DNA of 64,000 nt from Nocardioides mangrovicus (GTDB lineage Bacteria; Actinomycetota; Actinomycetes; Propionibacteriales; Nocardioidaceae): the NCBI RefSeq assembly GCF_003674065.1, contig NZ_RDBE01000010.1, positions 930,809-994,808 of the forward strand, read 5' to 3'. The notes under the pieces were generated by a model. That model ran no database searches and had not been told where the DNA came from. It worked only from the letters and a program-made list of their open reading frames with translations. A program made the translations under genes and the position numbers. Every line of letters begins with the position of its first letter. Positions within the stretch are counted from its first letter, which is position 1. Shown piece after piece: positions 53,146 to 59,985 of the stretch.

Positions 53146-53475
53146 GTGGCGGTCCCGCTCTACCAGGCCAAGGCGGAGTTCTTCCGCACCCTCGGCCATC
53201 CCGCCCGGATCCGCATCCTGGAGCTGCTCAGCGAGCGCGACCATGCCGTGCACGAGCTGCTCGAGGAGATCACCATCGAGCCGAGCAACCTCTCCCAGCA
53301 GCTCGCGGTGCTGCGGCGCACCGGGCTGGTGGTCTCGCGTCGCCGCGAGGGCGAGGTGATCTACGCCGTCAGCGTGCCCGAGGTCGGTGAGCTGCTGCTG
53401 TCGGGACGCCGGATCCTGCGGGCGCTGGCCGCGCACCAGGCCGACATCGAGCCGTCGGCCGCCGCGCTGGACTGA
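53146..53475 (+). CDS. ArsR-family transcriptional regulator
   Basis: 109 residues of winged-helix ArsR/SmtB type: 'AEFFRTLGHPARIRILELLSER', 'AVHELLEEITIEPSNLSQQLAVLRRTGLVVSRRREGEVIYAV' in blocks. The alpha-3 metal motif ELCVCD is absent (the position reads 'AVHELLEEI'), so it is not a classical As/Zn sensor. Operator-like dyads with the same TGAA-N6-TTCA half-sites lie before this gene and before the downstream monooxygenases. Autoregulation and control of those genes are likely. Confidence 0.92.
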   Translation: MAVPLYQAKAEFFRTLGHPARIRILELLSERDHAVHELLEEITIEPSNLSQQLAVLRRTGLVVSRRREGEVIYAVSVPEVGELLLSGRRILRALAAHQADIEPSAAALD

Positions 53476-53524
53476 CCCGCCACTGCTCCTGCGAGACGCG
53501 ACGTTCCACATCAGTCCGCAAATA

Positions 53525-53538
53525 TGAAAATGTTTTCA
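53525..53538. promoter_or_regulatory. Second TGAA-N6-TTCA site
   Basis: TGAAAA-TG-TTTTCA is a perfect dyad 50 bases after the arsR stop and 182 bases before the first monooxygenase gene, in an AT-rich patch. The half-site spacing is identical to the dyad before arsR. Confidence 0.5.
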
Positions 53539-53615
53539 AGTTCTGTATCGTGGGACGTGAGCTGCCCGGACGGCCGACCTGACCGGTCATCGACCCTGGT
53601 GCCCAGGGGAGCTCA

Positions 53616-53649
53616 GCGCAGCCGTGCGGATCGCCCCGCACGGCTGCGC
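53616..53649. terminator. Strong hairpin in the arsR-monooxygenase gap
   Basis: GCGCAGCCGTGCGG (53616-53629) and CCGCACGGCTGCGC (53636-53649) form a perfect 14-bp stem with a 6-base loop. There is no T-run. It is probably the arsR terminator. A leader or attenuator function is possible because it lies 71 bases before the next start. Confidence 0.5.
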
Positions 53650-53719
53650 GCCCGTTCGGGATGACATCCGGCGCGTGGTCAGTAGTCACTAAAGTCTAGC
53701 GATCTACTACATTGAACGG

Positions 53720-54868
53720 GTGACCCCCTCCTCCCGCTCGCTCGTCCACCTCGCCGTGGCCCTCGACGGCGCCGGCTGGCACCCCGCCGCGTGGCGCGAA
53801 CCGACGGCCCGGCCGCGCGACCTGCTCGGCGCGGCGTACTGGACCGACCTGGTCCGCGAGGCTGAGGCAGGCCTGCTCGACCTGGTCACCATCGAGGACT
53901 CGCTGGCGATCCAGGCCGATGCCGAGGAGGACGAGCCGCGCACCGATCGGGTGCAAGGTCGCCTCGACGCCGTCCTGATCGCCGCGCGGGTCGCCCCGCT
54001 GACGCAGCACATCGGCCTGGTGCCGACGGTGGTGGCCACCCACACCGAGCCGTTCCACACCTCCAAGGCCGTCGCGACGCTGGACTACGTCAGCCACGGG
54101 CGTGCCGGGGTCCGGGTGCGGGTCTCCACCGACCCGGCGGAGGCGGCGCTGATCGGCCGCCGACAGGCACCCTCGACGGGCGAGGCGCTCGCCGAGGCCG
54201 ACGACTACGTCGAGGTGACCCGGCGCCTCTGGGACAGCTGGGAGGACGACGCGGAGATCCGCGACGCCGCCACCGGCCGCTTCGTCGACGTCGACAAGCT
54301 CCACTACGTCGACTTCGAGGGGGAGTGGTTCTCGGTCCGAGGACCTTCCATCACGCCGCGCCCGCCCCAGGGTCAGCCCGTGGTCGCCGCGCTCGCCCAC
54401 GGGCCCGCCGCCCAGCGGCTGGTGGCCACCAGCGCCGACCTCGGCTTCGTCACCCCGCGCAGCACCGCCGACGTGCTGCGAGCGCTCGAGGCCGTGCGAG
54501 ACGGCGTCGCCGGACGACGGGTGCGGCTGCTGGGCGACGTGCTCGTGGTGCTCGAGGAGAGCGAGACCCGGGCGCGCGAGCGGCTGCACCGCCTCGACCT
54601 CGCCGCCGGTGGTCAGCTCACCTCCGACGCCCACGTCTTCGCCGGCACCGCCGCCGACCTGGCCGACCTGGTGGAGCAGTGGCACGACGCCGGCCTCGAC
54701 GGCGTCCGGCTCCGCCCGGCCGTGCTGCCCCACGACCTCGAGGAGATCACCCGCTCGCTGGTGCCCGAGCTGCAGCGACGGGGCCGGTTCCGCACCGCCT
54801 ACCCCGAGGGCGCCTCGCTGGGCGAGCTGCTCGGCCTCCGCCGTCCCCGCAACCGCTACGCCGCGTAG
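53720..54868 (+). CDS. LLM-class (bacterial luciferase-like) flavin-dependent oxidoreductase 1
   Basis: 382 residues with a GTG start preceded six bases upstream by TACATT (leaderless-like). The TIM-barrel luciferase-like fold is seen in 'LVHLAVALDGAGWHPAAWRE', 'GLLDLVTIEDSL', 'IGLVPTVVATHTEPFHTSKAVATLDYVSHGRAGVRVRVS' in blocks, and 'DDYVEVTRRLWDSWEDDAE'. It resembles the NtaA/SnaA branch and uses FMNH2 from a separate reductase to oxidise an organic substrate. It is the first of three LLM genes under probable ArsR control. Confidence 0.9.
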   Translation: MTPSSRSLVHLAVALDGAGWHPAAWREPTARPRDLLGAAYWTDLVREAEAGLLDLVTIEDSLAIQADAEEDEPRTDRVQGRLDAVLIAARVAPLTQHIGLVPTVVATHTEPFHTSKAVATLDYVSHGRAGVRVRVSTDPAEAALIGRRQAPSTGEALAEADDYVEVTRRLWDSWEDDAEIRDAATGRFVDVDKLHYVDFEGEWFSVRGPSITPRPPQGQPVVAALAHGPAAQRLVATSADLGFVTPRSTADVLRALEAVRDGVAGRRVRLLGDVLVVLEESETRARERLHRLDLAAGGQLTSDAHVFAGTAADLADLVEQWHDAGLDGVRLRPAVLPHDLEEITRSLVPELQRRGRFRTAYPEGASLGELLGLRRPRNRYAA

Positions 54869-54877
54869 GAGCAGACG

Positions 54878-56239
54878 ATGACCCGCAAGCAGGTGCACCT
54901 GGCCGCCCACTTCCCGGGCGTCAACAACACCACGGTGTGGAGCGACCCGGAGTCGGGCAGCCACATCGAGTTCGGCTCGTTCGCGCAGCTGGCGCAGACC
55001 GCCGAGCGGGGCCTGTTCGACTTCCTCTTCCTGGCCGAAGGGCTGGGGCTGCGCGAGCAGGGCGGCCGGATCTACGACCTCGACGTCGTCGGGCGTCCCG
55101 ACACCTTCACCGTGCTCGCCGCGCTGGCCGCGGTCACCGAGCACCTCGGGCTCACCGGCACCATCAACTCCACCTACAACGAGCCCTACGAGGTGGCTCG
55201 GCAGTTCGCCTCGCTGGACCACCTCTCCGGTGGCCGCGCCGCGTGGAACGTGGTCACCAGCTGGGACGCCTTCACCGGCGAGAACTTCCGTCGCGGTGGG
55301 TACCTCGCGCAGGAGGACCGCTACGAGCGGGCCAAGACGTTCCTGCGGACGGCCTCGCAGATCTGGGACTCCTGGGCCGACGACGACGTCGTGGCCGACC
55401 GGGCGACCGGCCGCTTCCTGCGGCGACCGGACGCGGGCCGGTTCGCCCACCACGACCGCCACTTCGACATCGAGGGCCGGTTCTCGGTGCCCCGCAGCCC
55501 GCAGGGGCGGCCGGTCATCTTCCAGGCCGGCGACTCCGAGGAGGGCCGCGAGTTCGCGGCGTCCTCGGCCGACGCGATCTTCTCCCGCCACAGCCAGCTG
55601 GCCGAGGCGCAGGCCTTCTACGCCGACGTCAAGGGCCGCCTGGCCCGGCACGGCCGCAGCCGCGACGAGCTGCTGGTGCTGCCCGCGGCCACCTTCGTCA
55701 TCGGCGACACCGACGCCGAAGCGGCCGAGCTGGCTCAGGAGGTCCGGTTGGCGCAGGTCTCGCCGGCGACGGCCATTGCCTTCCTCGAGCAGCTGTGGAA
55801 CACCGACCTCTCCGACCACGACCCCGACGGACCGCTGCCGGCCATCGACCCGGTGGTGGGCGACGACCTGTTCTCCCAGGGGCGTGCCTCGGTACGCCGC
55901 CACCGCGACCCGGTCGAGATCGCGCGGGAGTGGCGCGAGAGGGCGCAGGCCCACGGCTGGTCCTCGCGCGAGCTGATCGTCGACGTCACCGGCCGGCAGT
56001 CCTTCGTCGGCTCCCCGGCGACCGTGGCCGCCACCATCGACGAGTTCGTGCAAGCCGACGCCAGCGACGGCTTCATCCTGGTCCCGCACATCACCCCGGG
56101 CGGGCTGAGCCGGTTCGTCGACGACGTCGTGCCGCTGCTGCAGGAGCGAGGGGTCCACCGCACCGCTTACGAGGGCACGACCTTGCGCGAGAACCTCAGG
56201 CTGCCGACGGGCCCGCAGCGGGGAGTGGCCGCGTCGTGA
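54878..56239 (+). CDS. NtaA/SnaA/DszA/SoxA-family FMN-dependent monooxygenase
   Basis: 453 residues, normal for this subfamily. 'QVHLAAHFPGVNNTTVWSDPESGSHIEFGSF' in blocks, 'GRPDTFTVLAALAAVTEHLGLTGTINSTYNEPYEVARQFASLDHLSGGRAAWNVVTS' in blocks, and 'HHDRHFDIEGRFSVPRSPQGRPVIFQAG'. These are the signatures of nitrilotriacetate, dibenzothiophene-sulfone and related monooxygenases. It starts nine bases after LLM 1 and overlaps LLM 2 by four (GTGA). The likely substrate is an organosulfur or chelator-type compound. No flavin reductase is encoded alongside. Confidence 0.93.
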   Translation: MTRKQVHLAAHFPGVNNTTVWSDPESGSHIEFGSFAQLAQTAERGLFDFLFLAEGLGLREQGGRIYDLDVVGRPDTFTVLAALAAVTEHLGLTGTINSTYNEPYEVARQFASLDHLSGGRAAWNVVTSWDAFTGENFRRGGYLAQEDRYERAKTFLRTASQIWDSWADDDVVADRATGRFLRRPDAGRFAHHDRHFDIEGRFSVPRSPQGRPVIFQAGDSEEGREFAASSADAIFSRHSQLAEAQAFYADVKGRLARHGRSRDELLVLPAATFVIGDTDAEAAELAQEVRLAQVSPATAIAFLEQLWNTDLSDHDPDGPLPAIDPVVGDDLFSQGRASVRRHRDPVEIAREWRERAQAHGWSSRELIVDVTGRQSFVGSPATVAATIDEFVQADASDGFILVPHITPGGLSRFVDDVVPLLQERGVHRTAYEGTTLRENLRLPTGPQRGVAAS

Positions 56240-57396
56240 GCGGTGTGTCCCGGGCTCCCCTCAGCGTCCTGGACCTGGTGCCGGTCGCCTCCGGCTCCGA
56301 CGCGCCGACCGCGCTGCGGCACAGCGTCGACCTCGCCCAGCAGGCCGAGCGGCTCGGCTACGCCCGCTACTGGGTGGCCGAGCACCACCTCAACGACGGC
56401 GTGGCCGGCACCGCCCCTGCGGTGGTCATCGCGCTGCTCGCCGGGGCCACGAGCACCATCCGCGTCGGTGCCGGGGCCGTGCAGATGGGCCACCGCACGG
56501 CGCTGTCGACCGTCGAGGAGTTCGGCCTGCTCGACGCCGCCTTCCCGGGCCGCATCGATCTGGGGCTGGGTCGCTCCGGGGGCCGACCGCCCGGCGGCGA
56601 GCAGCACGGCTCGCCCGTGCCCCTGGTCGACCGGCGTACCCCCGAGGGGCTGCTGGTGCCGGAGAAGGTCTCGCTCGCCGCCCTGGCCGGTTCGCCGCGG
56701 TTCGCCTTGCAGAGGGAGCTCCTGCAGCTCCCGGGTGCGCAGAGCGCCGACTACGGCGAGCAGGCCGACATCATCAGCGCCTTCATCGAGGGCAGCTACC
56801 GCTCGGACTCCGGGGTGCGGGCGCGTGTGGTGCCCGGCGAGCGGGCGGCGCTGCAGCTGTGGGTGCTCGGCAGCAGCGGCGGCGAGAGCGCCCAGGTGGC
56901 GGGCAAGCGCGGCCTGCGGTTCGCCGCGAACTACCACGTGAACCCCGCGGGAGTGCTCGAGGCGGTCCACGCCTACCGCGCGGCGTTCGAGCCGTCGGAG
57001 CAGCTGCCCGCGCCGCACGTGGCCGTCTCGGCCGACGTCGTCGTCGCCCCTACTGAGGCCGAGGCGCGAGAGCTCGCGACCGGCTACGGGCTCTGGGTGC
57101 GCAGCATCCGCACCGGCGAGGGCGCGATCGCGTTCCCCACCCCCGACGAGGCCCGCGCCTGGCGCTGGACCGAGGAGGACCGCGCGCTGGTGCAGGACCG
57201 CGTCGACACCCAGTTCGTCGGCACCCCCGGCCAGGTCGCCGACCGCCTCGAGGTGCTCCAGCGCGCCACCGCCGCCGACGAGCTCGTCGTCACCACCATC
57301 ACCCACGACCACGACGACCGGGTGCGCTCCTACGCGCTGCTGGCCGAGGAGTGGTCCTCCTCCCGCCGGCCCCGCCGCCTAGTCCAGACCAAGTGA
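56236..57396 (+). CDS. LLM-class flavin-dependent oxidoreductase 2
   Basis: 386 residues with a GTG start overlapping the NtaA-like stop. The N-terminus 'LSVLDLVPVASGSDAPTALRHSVDLAQQAERLGYARYWVAEHH' in blocks marks the luciferase-like 'MsnO8' group, with 'IRVGAGAVQMGHRTALSTVEEFGLLDAAFPGRIDLGLGRS' in blocks and 'FVGTPGQVADRL' near the end. Its last residues LVQTK lie inside a long palindrome (57377-57442) shared with the convergent DUF1684 gene. It is part of the three-gene oxidative catabolic unit. Confidence 0.92.
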   Translation: MSGVSRAPLSVLDLVPVASGSDAPTALRHSVDLAQQAERLGYARYWVAEHHLNDGVAGTAPAVVIALLAGATSTIRVGAGAVQMGHRTALSTVEEFGLLDAAFPGRIDLGLGRSGGRPPGGEQHGSPVPLVDRRTPEGLLVPEKVSLAALAGSPRFALQRELLQLPGAQSADYGEQADIISAFIEGSYRSDSGVRARVVPGERAALQLWVLGSSGGESAQVAGKRGLRFAANYHVNPAGVLEAVHAYRAAFEPSEQLPAPHVAVSADVVVAPTEAEARELATGYGLWVRSIRTGEGAIAFPTPDEARAWRWTEEDRALVQDRVDTQFVGTPGQVADRLEVLQRATAADELVVTTITHDHDDRVRSYALLAEEWSSSRRPRRLVQTK

Positions 57397-57442
57397 CACC
57401 ACGTAACCGGCGACGACTGGTGTCACTCGGTCTGGACTAGGC
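57377..57442. repeat. Long palindrome encoding both C-termini and stops of convergent genes
   Basis: The arms 57377-57401 and 57418-57442 (25 bp each, one mismatch) surround a 16-base loop. The left arm ends the LLM gene as ...LVQTK-stop. The right arm, read on the other strand, ends the DUF1684 gene as ...LVQTE-stop. It probably serves as a two-way terminator. Confidence 0.8.
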
Positions 57443-58220
57443 CCACCGGGAGGCGCTCGCCGGCCTCGATGGCCACCGTCAGGACGTTCTGGGCGGGGGG
57501 CAGCGGGCAGGTGGCGTACGGGGTGTAGGCGCAGGGCAGGTTGGTGGCGCGGTTGAAGTCGACGACCACCTCGTCGCCGGCTGCGGGGCGCTCGACGCGC
57601 AGGCTGCGCACGGCCGGGTACGTCGTGACGCCGGAGGTGGCGTCGCGGAAGAGCACCACCAGCGGGCCGTCGTCCTCGCCGAAGGCCAGCAGCCGCAACG
57701 GCGTGCCGGCCACGTCGACGGCGATCTCCCCGACGCTGTCGTAGACGTGCTCGAGCCCCTCGACCACCGAGCCCACCGGCGTCGGCACCGGCTGGTCGTA
57801 GCGCTCGAGTCGACCCGTGACCGCCCACGCCGGGTCGGGGTCGTAGGCGGGCGTGCCGGCGTAGGCGCGGCGCAACGCGGTGTCGGGGTGCCGCGGGCGC
57901 AGCACGTGGGCGTCGCCGCGGCGGGCGATCTCGACCACGGCGTCGCCGAAGCCGGCGGTCACCGAGTCGCGCTCGGGCAGGACGCCGAACAGGTGGCGGC
58001 CGGTCACCTCGCGTCCCTCGACCAGCAGCGACTCGACCTCGGCGAGCTCCACCACGACCCCGTGCCGGCCGTCGTGCCAGGTGCCGGGCGCGTCGGCGAA
58101 CCGGGTGGGCTCGGCGTCGAGCCAGCGGATGCTGGTGACGGCGAGGAAGCCGTGGGGCGAGGCGCGCCGCTCCTCGTGGGCGCGGTGCCAGGTCTGCCAG
58201 TCGAGGGTGAAGTCGGTCAT
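57423..58220 (-). CDS. DUF1684 family protein
   Basis: 265 residues from the ATG at 58220. DUF1684 blocks are visible: 'WHRAHEERRASPHGFLAVTSIRWLD', 'LLVFRDATSGVTTYPAVRSL'-type ('VVLFRDATSGVTTYPAVRSL'), and 'VVDFNRATNLPCAYTPYATCPLPPAQNVLTVAIEAGER' in blocks, including the conserved Asn/Pro/Cys stretch. No signal peptide is present. The family has no established activity. Its start overlaps the stop of a 24-codon ORF (TGATG), and its 3' end lies in the palindrome shared with the monooxygenase operon. Confidence 0.9.
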   Translation of the reverse strand: MTDFTLDWQTWHRAHEERRASPHGFLAVTSIRWLDAEPTRFADAPGTWHDGRHGVVVELAEVESLLVEGREVTGRHLFGVLPERDSVTAGFGDAVVEIARRGDAHVLRPRHPDTALRRAYAGTPAYDPDPAWAVTGRLERYDQPVPTPVGSVVEGLEHVYDSVGEIAVDVAGTPLRLLAFGEDDGPLVVLFRDATSGVTTYPAVRSLRVERPAAGDEVVVDFNRATNLPCAYTPYATCPLPPAQNVLTVAIEAGERLPVGLVQTE

Positions 58221-58294
58221 CAGAAGGCGGCCTTCGGGTCGGGCTTGGACTTCTCGGGGTCGGACGGGGCGGCGTAGTCGACGAAGACGGACAT
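58220..58294 (-). CDS. 24-residue leader ORF upstream of DUF1684
   Basis: The ATG at 58294 has GGGAG six bases upstream. The peptide begins 'MSVFVDYAAPSDPEK' and ends 'KPDPKAAF', acidic at first and Pro/Lys-rich later. Its stop overlaps the DUF1684 start (TGATG, one shared base), which implies coupled translation. An AT-rich stretch containing TATAAG (minus strand, near 58336-58341) is a likely promoter. It has no Cys or rare-codon run that would suggest an amino-acid attenuator. Confidence 0.55.
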   Translation of the reverse strand: MSVFVDYAAPSDPEKSKPDPKAAF

Positions 58295-58434
58295 GGACGG
58301 CTCCCGAGACCTCAAGGTCACCAACTCGATTGAACTTATAGATTTTGAGGGCGACCTGTCGACGCTCGGAACGAGGAGACGGCGCCGAGAGCCTGTGGCG
58401 GCCGGAGCGACCGGGCACTGTGGAACGGGACGAC

Positions 58435-58522
58435 TGGCGGAGGATGCGGGATTCGAACCCGCGAGGGCGTTAACCCAACCCGCTTTCCAAGCGAGCGCCA
58501 TAGGCCACTAGGCGAATCCTCC
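58435..58522 (-). tRNA. tRNA-Ser (GGA anticodon)
   Basis: 88 bases on the minus strand with encoded CCA (58435-58437). The acceptor is GGAGGAT/ATCCTCC, the anticodon loop TTGGAAA gives GGA, and a long variable arm typical of serine tRNAs lies before the GGGTTCGAATCCC T-arm. Confidence 0.97.
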
Positions 58523-58578
58523 GCCGCAGAGGCTACCGCCCGGGCTCCGACCTGCCGAAATCGTTGACTACAGTGGGG

Positions 58579-58670
58579 CCAACCCCTCGCGCGGCGACAC
58601 CTAGGCGAACTCCCCCAGGGCCGGAAGGCAGCAAGGGCAACCAAGCTCTGTTGGGTGCGCGAGGGGCCTT
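58579..58670 (+). ncRNA. ffs: Small bacterial SRP RNA (4.5S)
   Basis: The universal SRP tip is present (GGCGAACTCCCCCAGGGCCG, followed by GAAGGCAGCAAGGG). CCCCTCGCGC (58583-58592) pairs with GCGCGAGGGG (58657-58666) to close the hairpin. Its position before dnaX-recR is usual in actinobacteria. End positions are approximate. Confidence 0.95.
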
Positions 58671-58689
58671 TCCATGCCCGCAGGCGCGA

Positions 58690-58748
58690 TAGTCAGAGAC
58701 GACATGGTTGCTCTCGGGTCGGATCCCCAGCCATCTCGTCTCTGACTA
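58690..58748. repeat. 59-bp palindrome after the SRP RNA
   Basis: The 21-bp arms (58690-58710 and 58728-58748) match at 19 positions, with a perfect outer 13 bp (TAGTCAGAGACGA/TCGTCTCTGACTA). It lies 20 bases after the SRP RNA and 14 before the -10 of the antiporter gene. It may be a terminator or a dispersed element. Confidence 0.65.
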
Positions 58749-58773
58749 CCCCGCCGGCCCCTAGTCTCCGGAC

Positions 58774-59916
58774 GTGACCTTCGCCGAGCTCGCGGTGGTG
58801 TGCGGGGTGGGCATCGCGGGGCCGCTGCTGGCGCTGCCGCGACGCTGGCAGCTGCCGGTGGTGCTCGGCGAGCTGCTGGCCGGGATCGTGCTGGGGCGCA
58901 CCGGGTTCGGCTACCTCGACGCCGGCGACCCGACGTTCGCTTTTCTCGGCGACCTCGGGTTCGCGCTGGTGATGTTCGTGGCCGGCAGCCACGTGCCGGT
59001 GCGCGACCCCCGGCTGCGACCGGCGCTGCGCGTCGGGCTGGCCCGTGCGGTGGTCGTCGGGGTGGTGGCGGCCGGCGCCGGTGCGCTGCTCGCCGCGATC
59101 GCGGGCACCCACCACGCCCCGCTCTACGCCGTGCTGATGGCCTCCTCCTCGGCCGCGGTGATCCTGCCGGTCGTCGGCTCGCTCGGGCTCGGCGGTCCGC
59201 AGGTGCTGGCGCTGCTGCCGCAGGTGGCGGTGGCCGACGCCGCGTGCATCGTGGCCCTGCCGCTGGCCATCGACCCCGCCCACGCCCTGCGCGCGGCGGT
59301 CGGGGCGGTGGCCGTCGTGGCGGCCGGCGTCGTGGTGTTCGTGCTGCTGCGGTCCGCCGAGCGCAGCGGACGGCGTCACCAGGTGCACGAGGTGTCCGAG
59401 GTGCGCGAGTTCGCCCTGGAGCTGCGGGTGAGCCTGATGGTGCTGTTCGCCGTGGCCGCGCTGGCGGTCTGGCTGCACGTCTCGATCATGCTGGCGGGTT
59501 TCGCCTGCGGGATCGCGGTGGCCGGAGTGGGCGAGCCGCGCCGGGTGGCCAAGCAGCTGTTCGCGCTGACCGAGGGCTTCCTCGGCCCGCTGTTCTTCGT
59601 CTGGCTCGGAGCCGGCCTGCACGTGCGTGACCTCGCGAGCCACCCGTCGATGACGCTCCTCGGCCTCGCGCTGGGGCTCGGCGCCGTCGGCTGTCACCTC
59701 CTCACCTGTGCGCTGCGGGCGCCGGTGCCGCTCGCGTTGCTCTCCGCCGCCCAGCTCGGAGTGCCCGTGGCGGCGGTGGCCATCGGCAACCAGCAGGGTC
59801 TGTTCGAGCCCGGCGAGGGCACCGCCCTGGTGCTGGGCGCCCTGGTCTCGATCGCCGCGGCCGTGGTCGGCGCCAACCTCGCCGCACGGGCAGGGCTGCG
59901 CGAAGCGACGCCGTGA
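58774..59916 (+). CDS. CPA2-type cation/proton antiporter
   Basis: 380 residues, 11-12 membrane helices ('LPVVLGELLAGIVLGRTGFGYL', 'FLGDLGFALVMFVAGSHVPV', 'AVLMASSSAAVILPVVGSLGL', 'FLGPLFFVWLGAGLHVRDL'). It shows the Kef/NapA-like CPA2 organisation without a C-terminal TrkA domain. The ion-binding 'ASSSAAV' and 'VAVADAACIVALP' regions are present. TAGTCT (58762-58767) is six bases before the GTG, so a leaderless transcript is likely. It is probably a Na+ or K+/H+ exchanger. The specificity is unknown. Confidence 0.9.
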   Translation: MTFAELAVVCGVGIAGPLLALPRRWQLPVVLGELLAGIVLGRTGFGYLDAGDPTFAFLGDLGFALVMFVAGSHVPVRDPRLRPALRVGLARAVVVGVVAAGAGALLAAIAGTHHAPLYAVLMASSSAAVILPVVGSLGLGGPQVLALLPQVAVADAACIVALPLAIDPAHALRAAVGAVAVVAAGVVVFVLLRSAERSGRRHQVHEVSEVREFALELRVSLMVLFAVAALAVWLHVSIMLAGFACGIAVAGVGEPRRVAKQLFALTEGFLGPLFFVWLGAGLHVRDLASHPSMTLLGLALGLGAVGCHLLTCALRAPVPLALLSAAQLGVPVAAVAIGNQQGLFEPGEGTALVLGALVSIAAAVVGANLAARAGLREATP

Positions 59917-59985
59917 GCGAGGCTGGTCGGGACCGGTCGGGACTGGCCGGAGCCGGCTGTCGGCGGTGCTGGTTAGGGTCGTGCC

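Noticed and set aside
53540-53719. A riboswitch (for example SAM-type) before the monooxygenase operon
   Set aside because: There is a strong hairpin (53616-53649), but I find none of the conserved SAM-IV or SAM-I core sequences, and TACATT directly before the GTG suggests a leaderless start.
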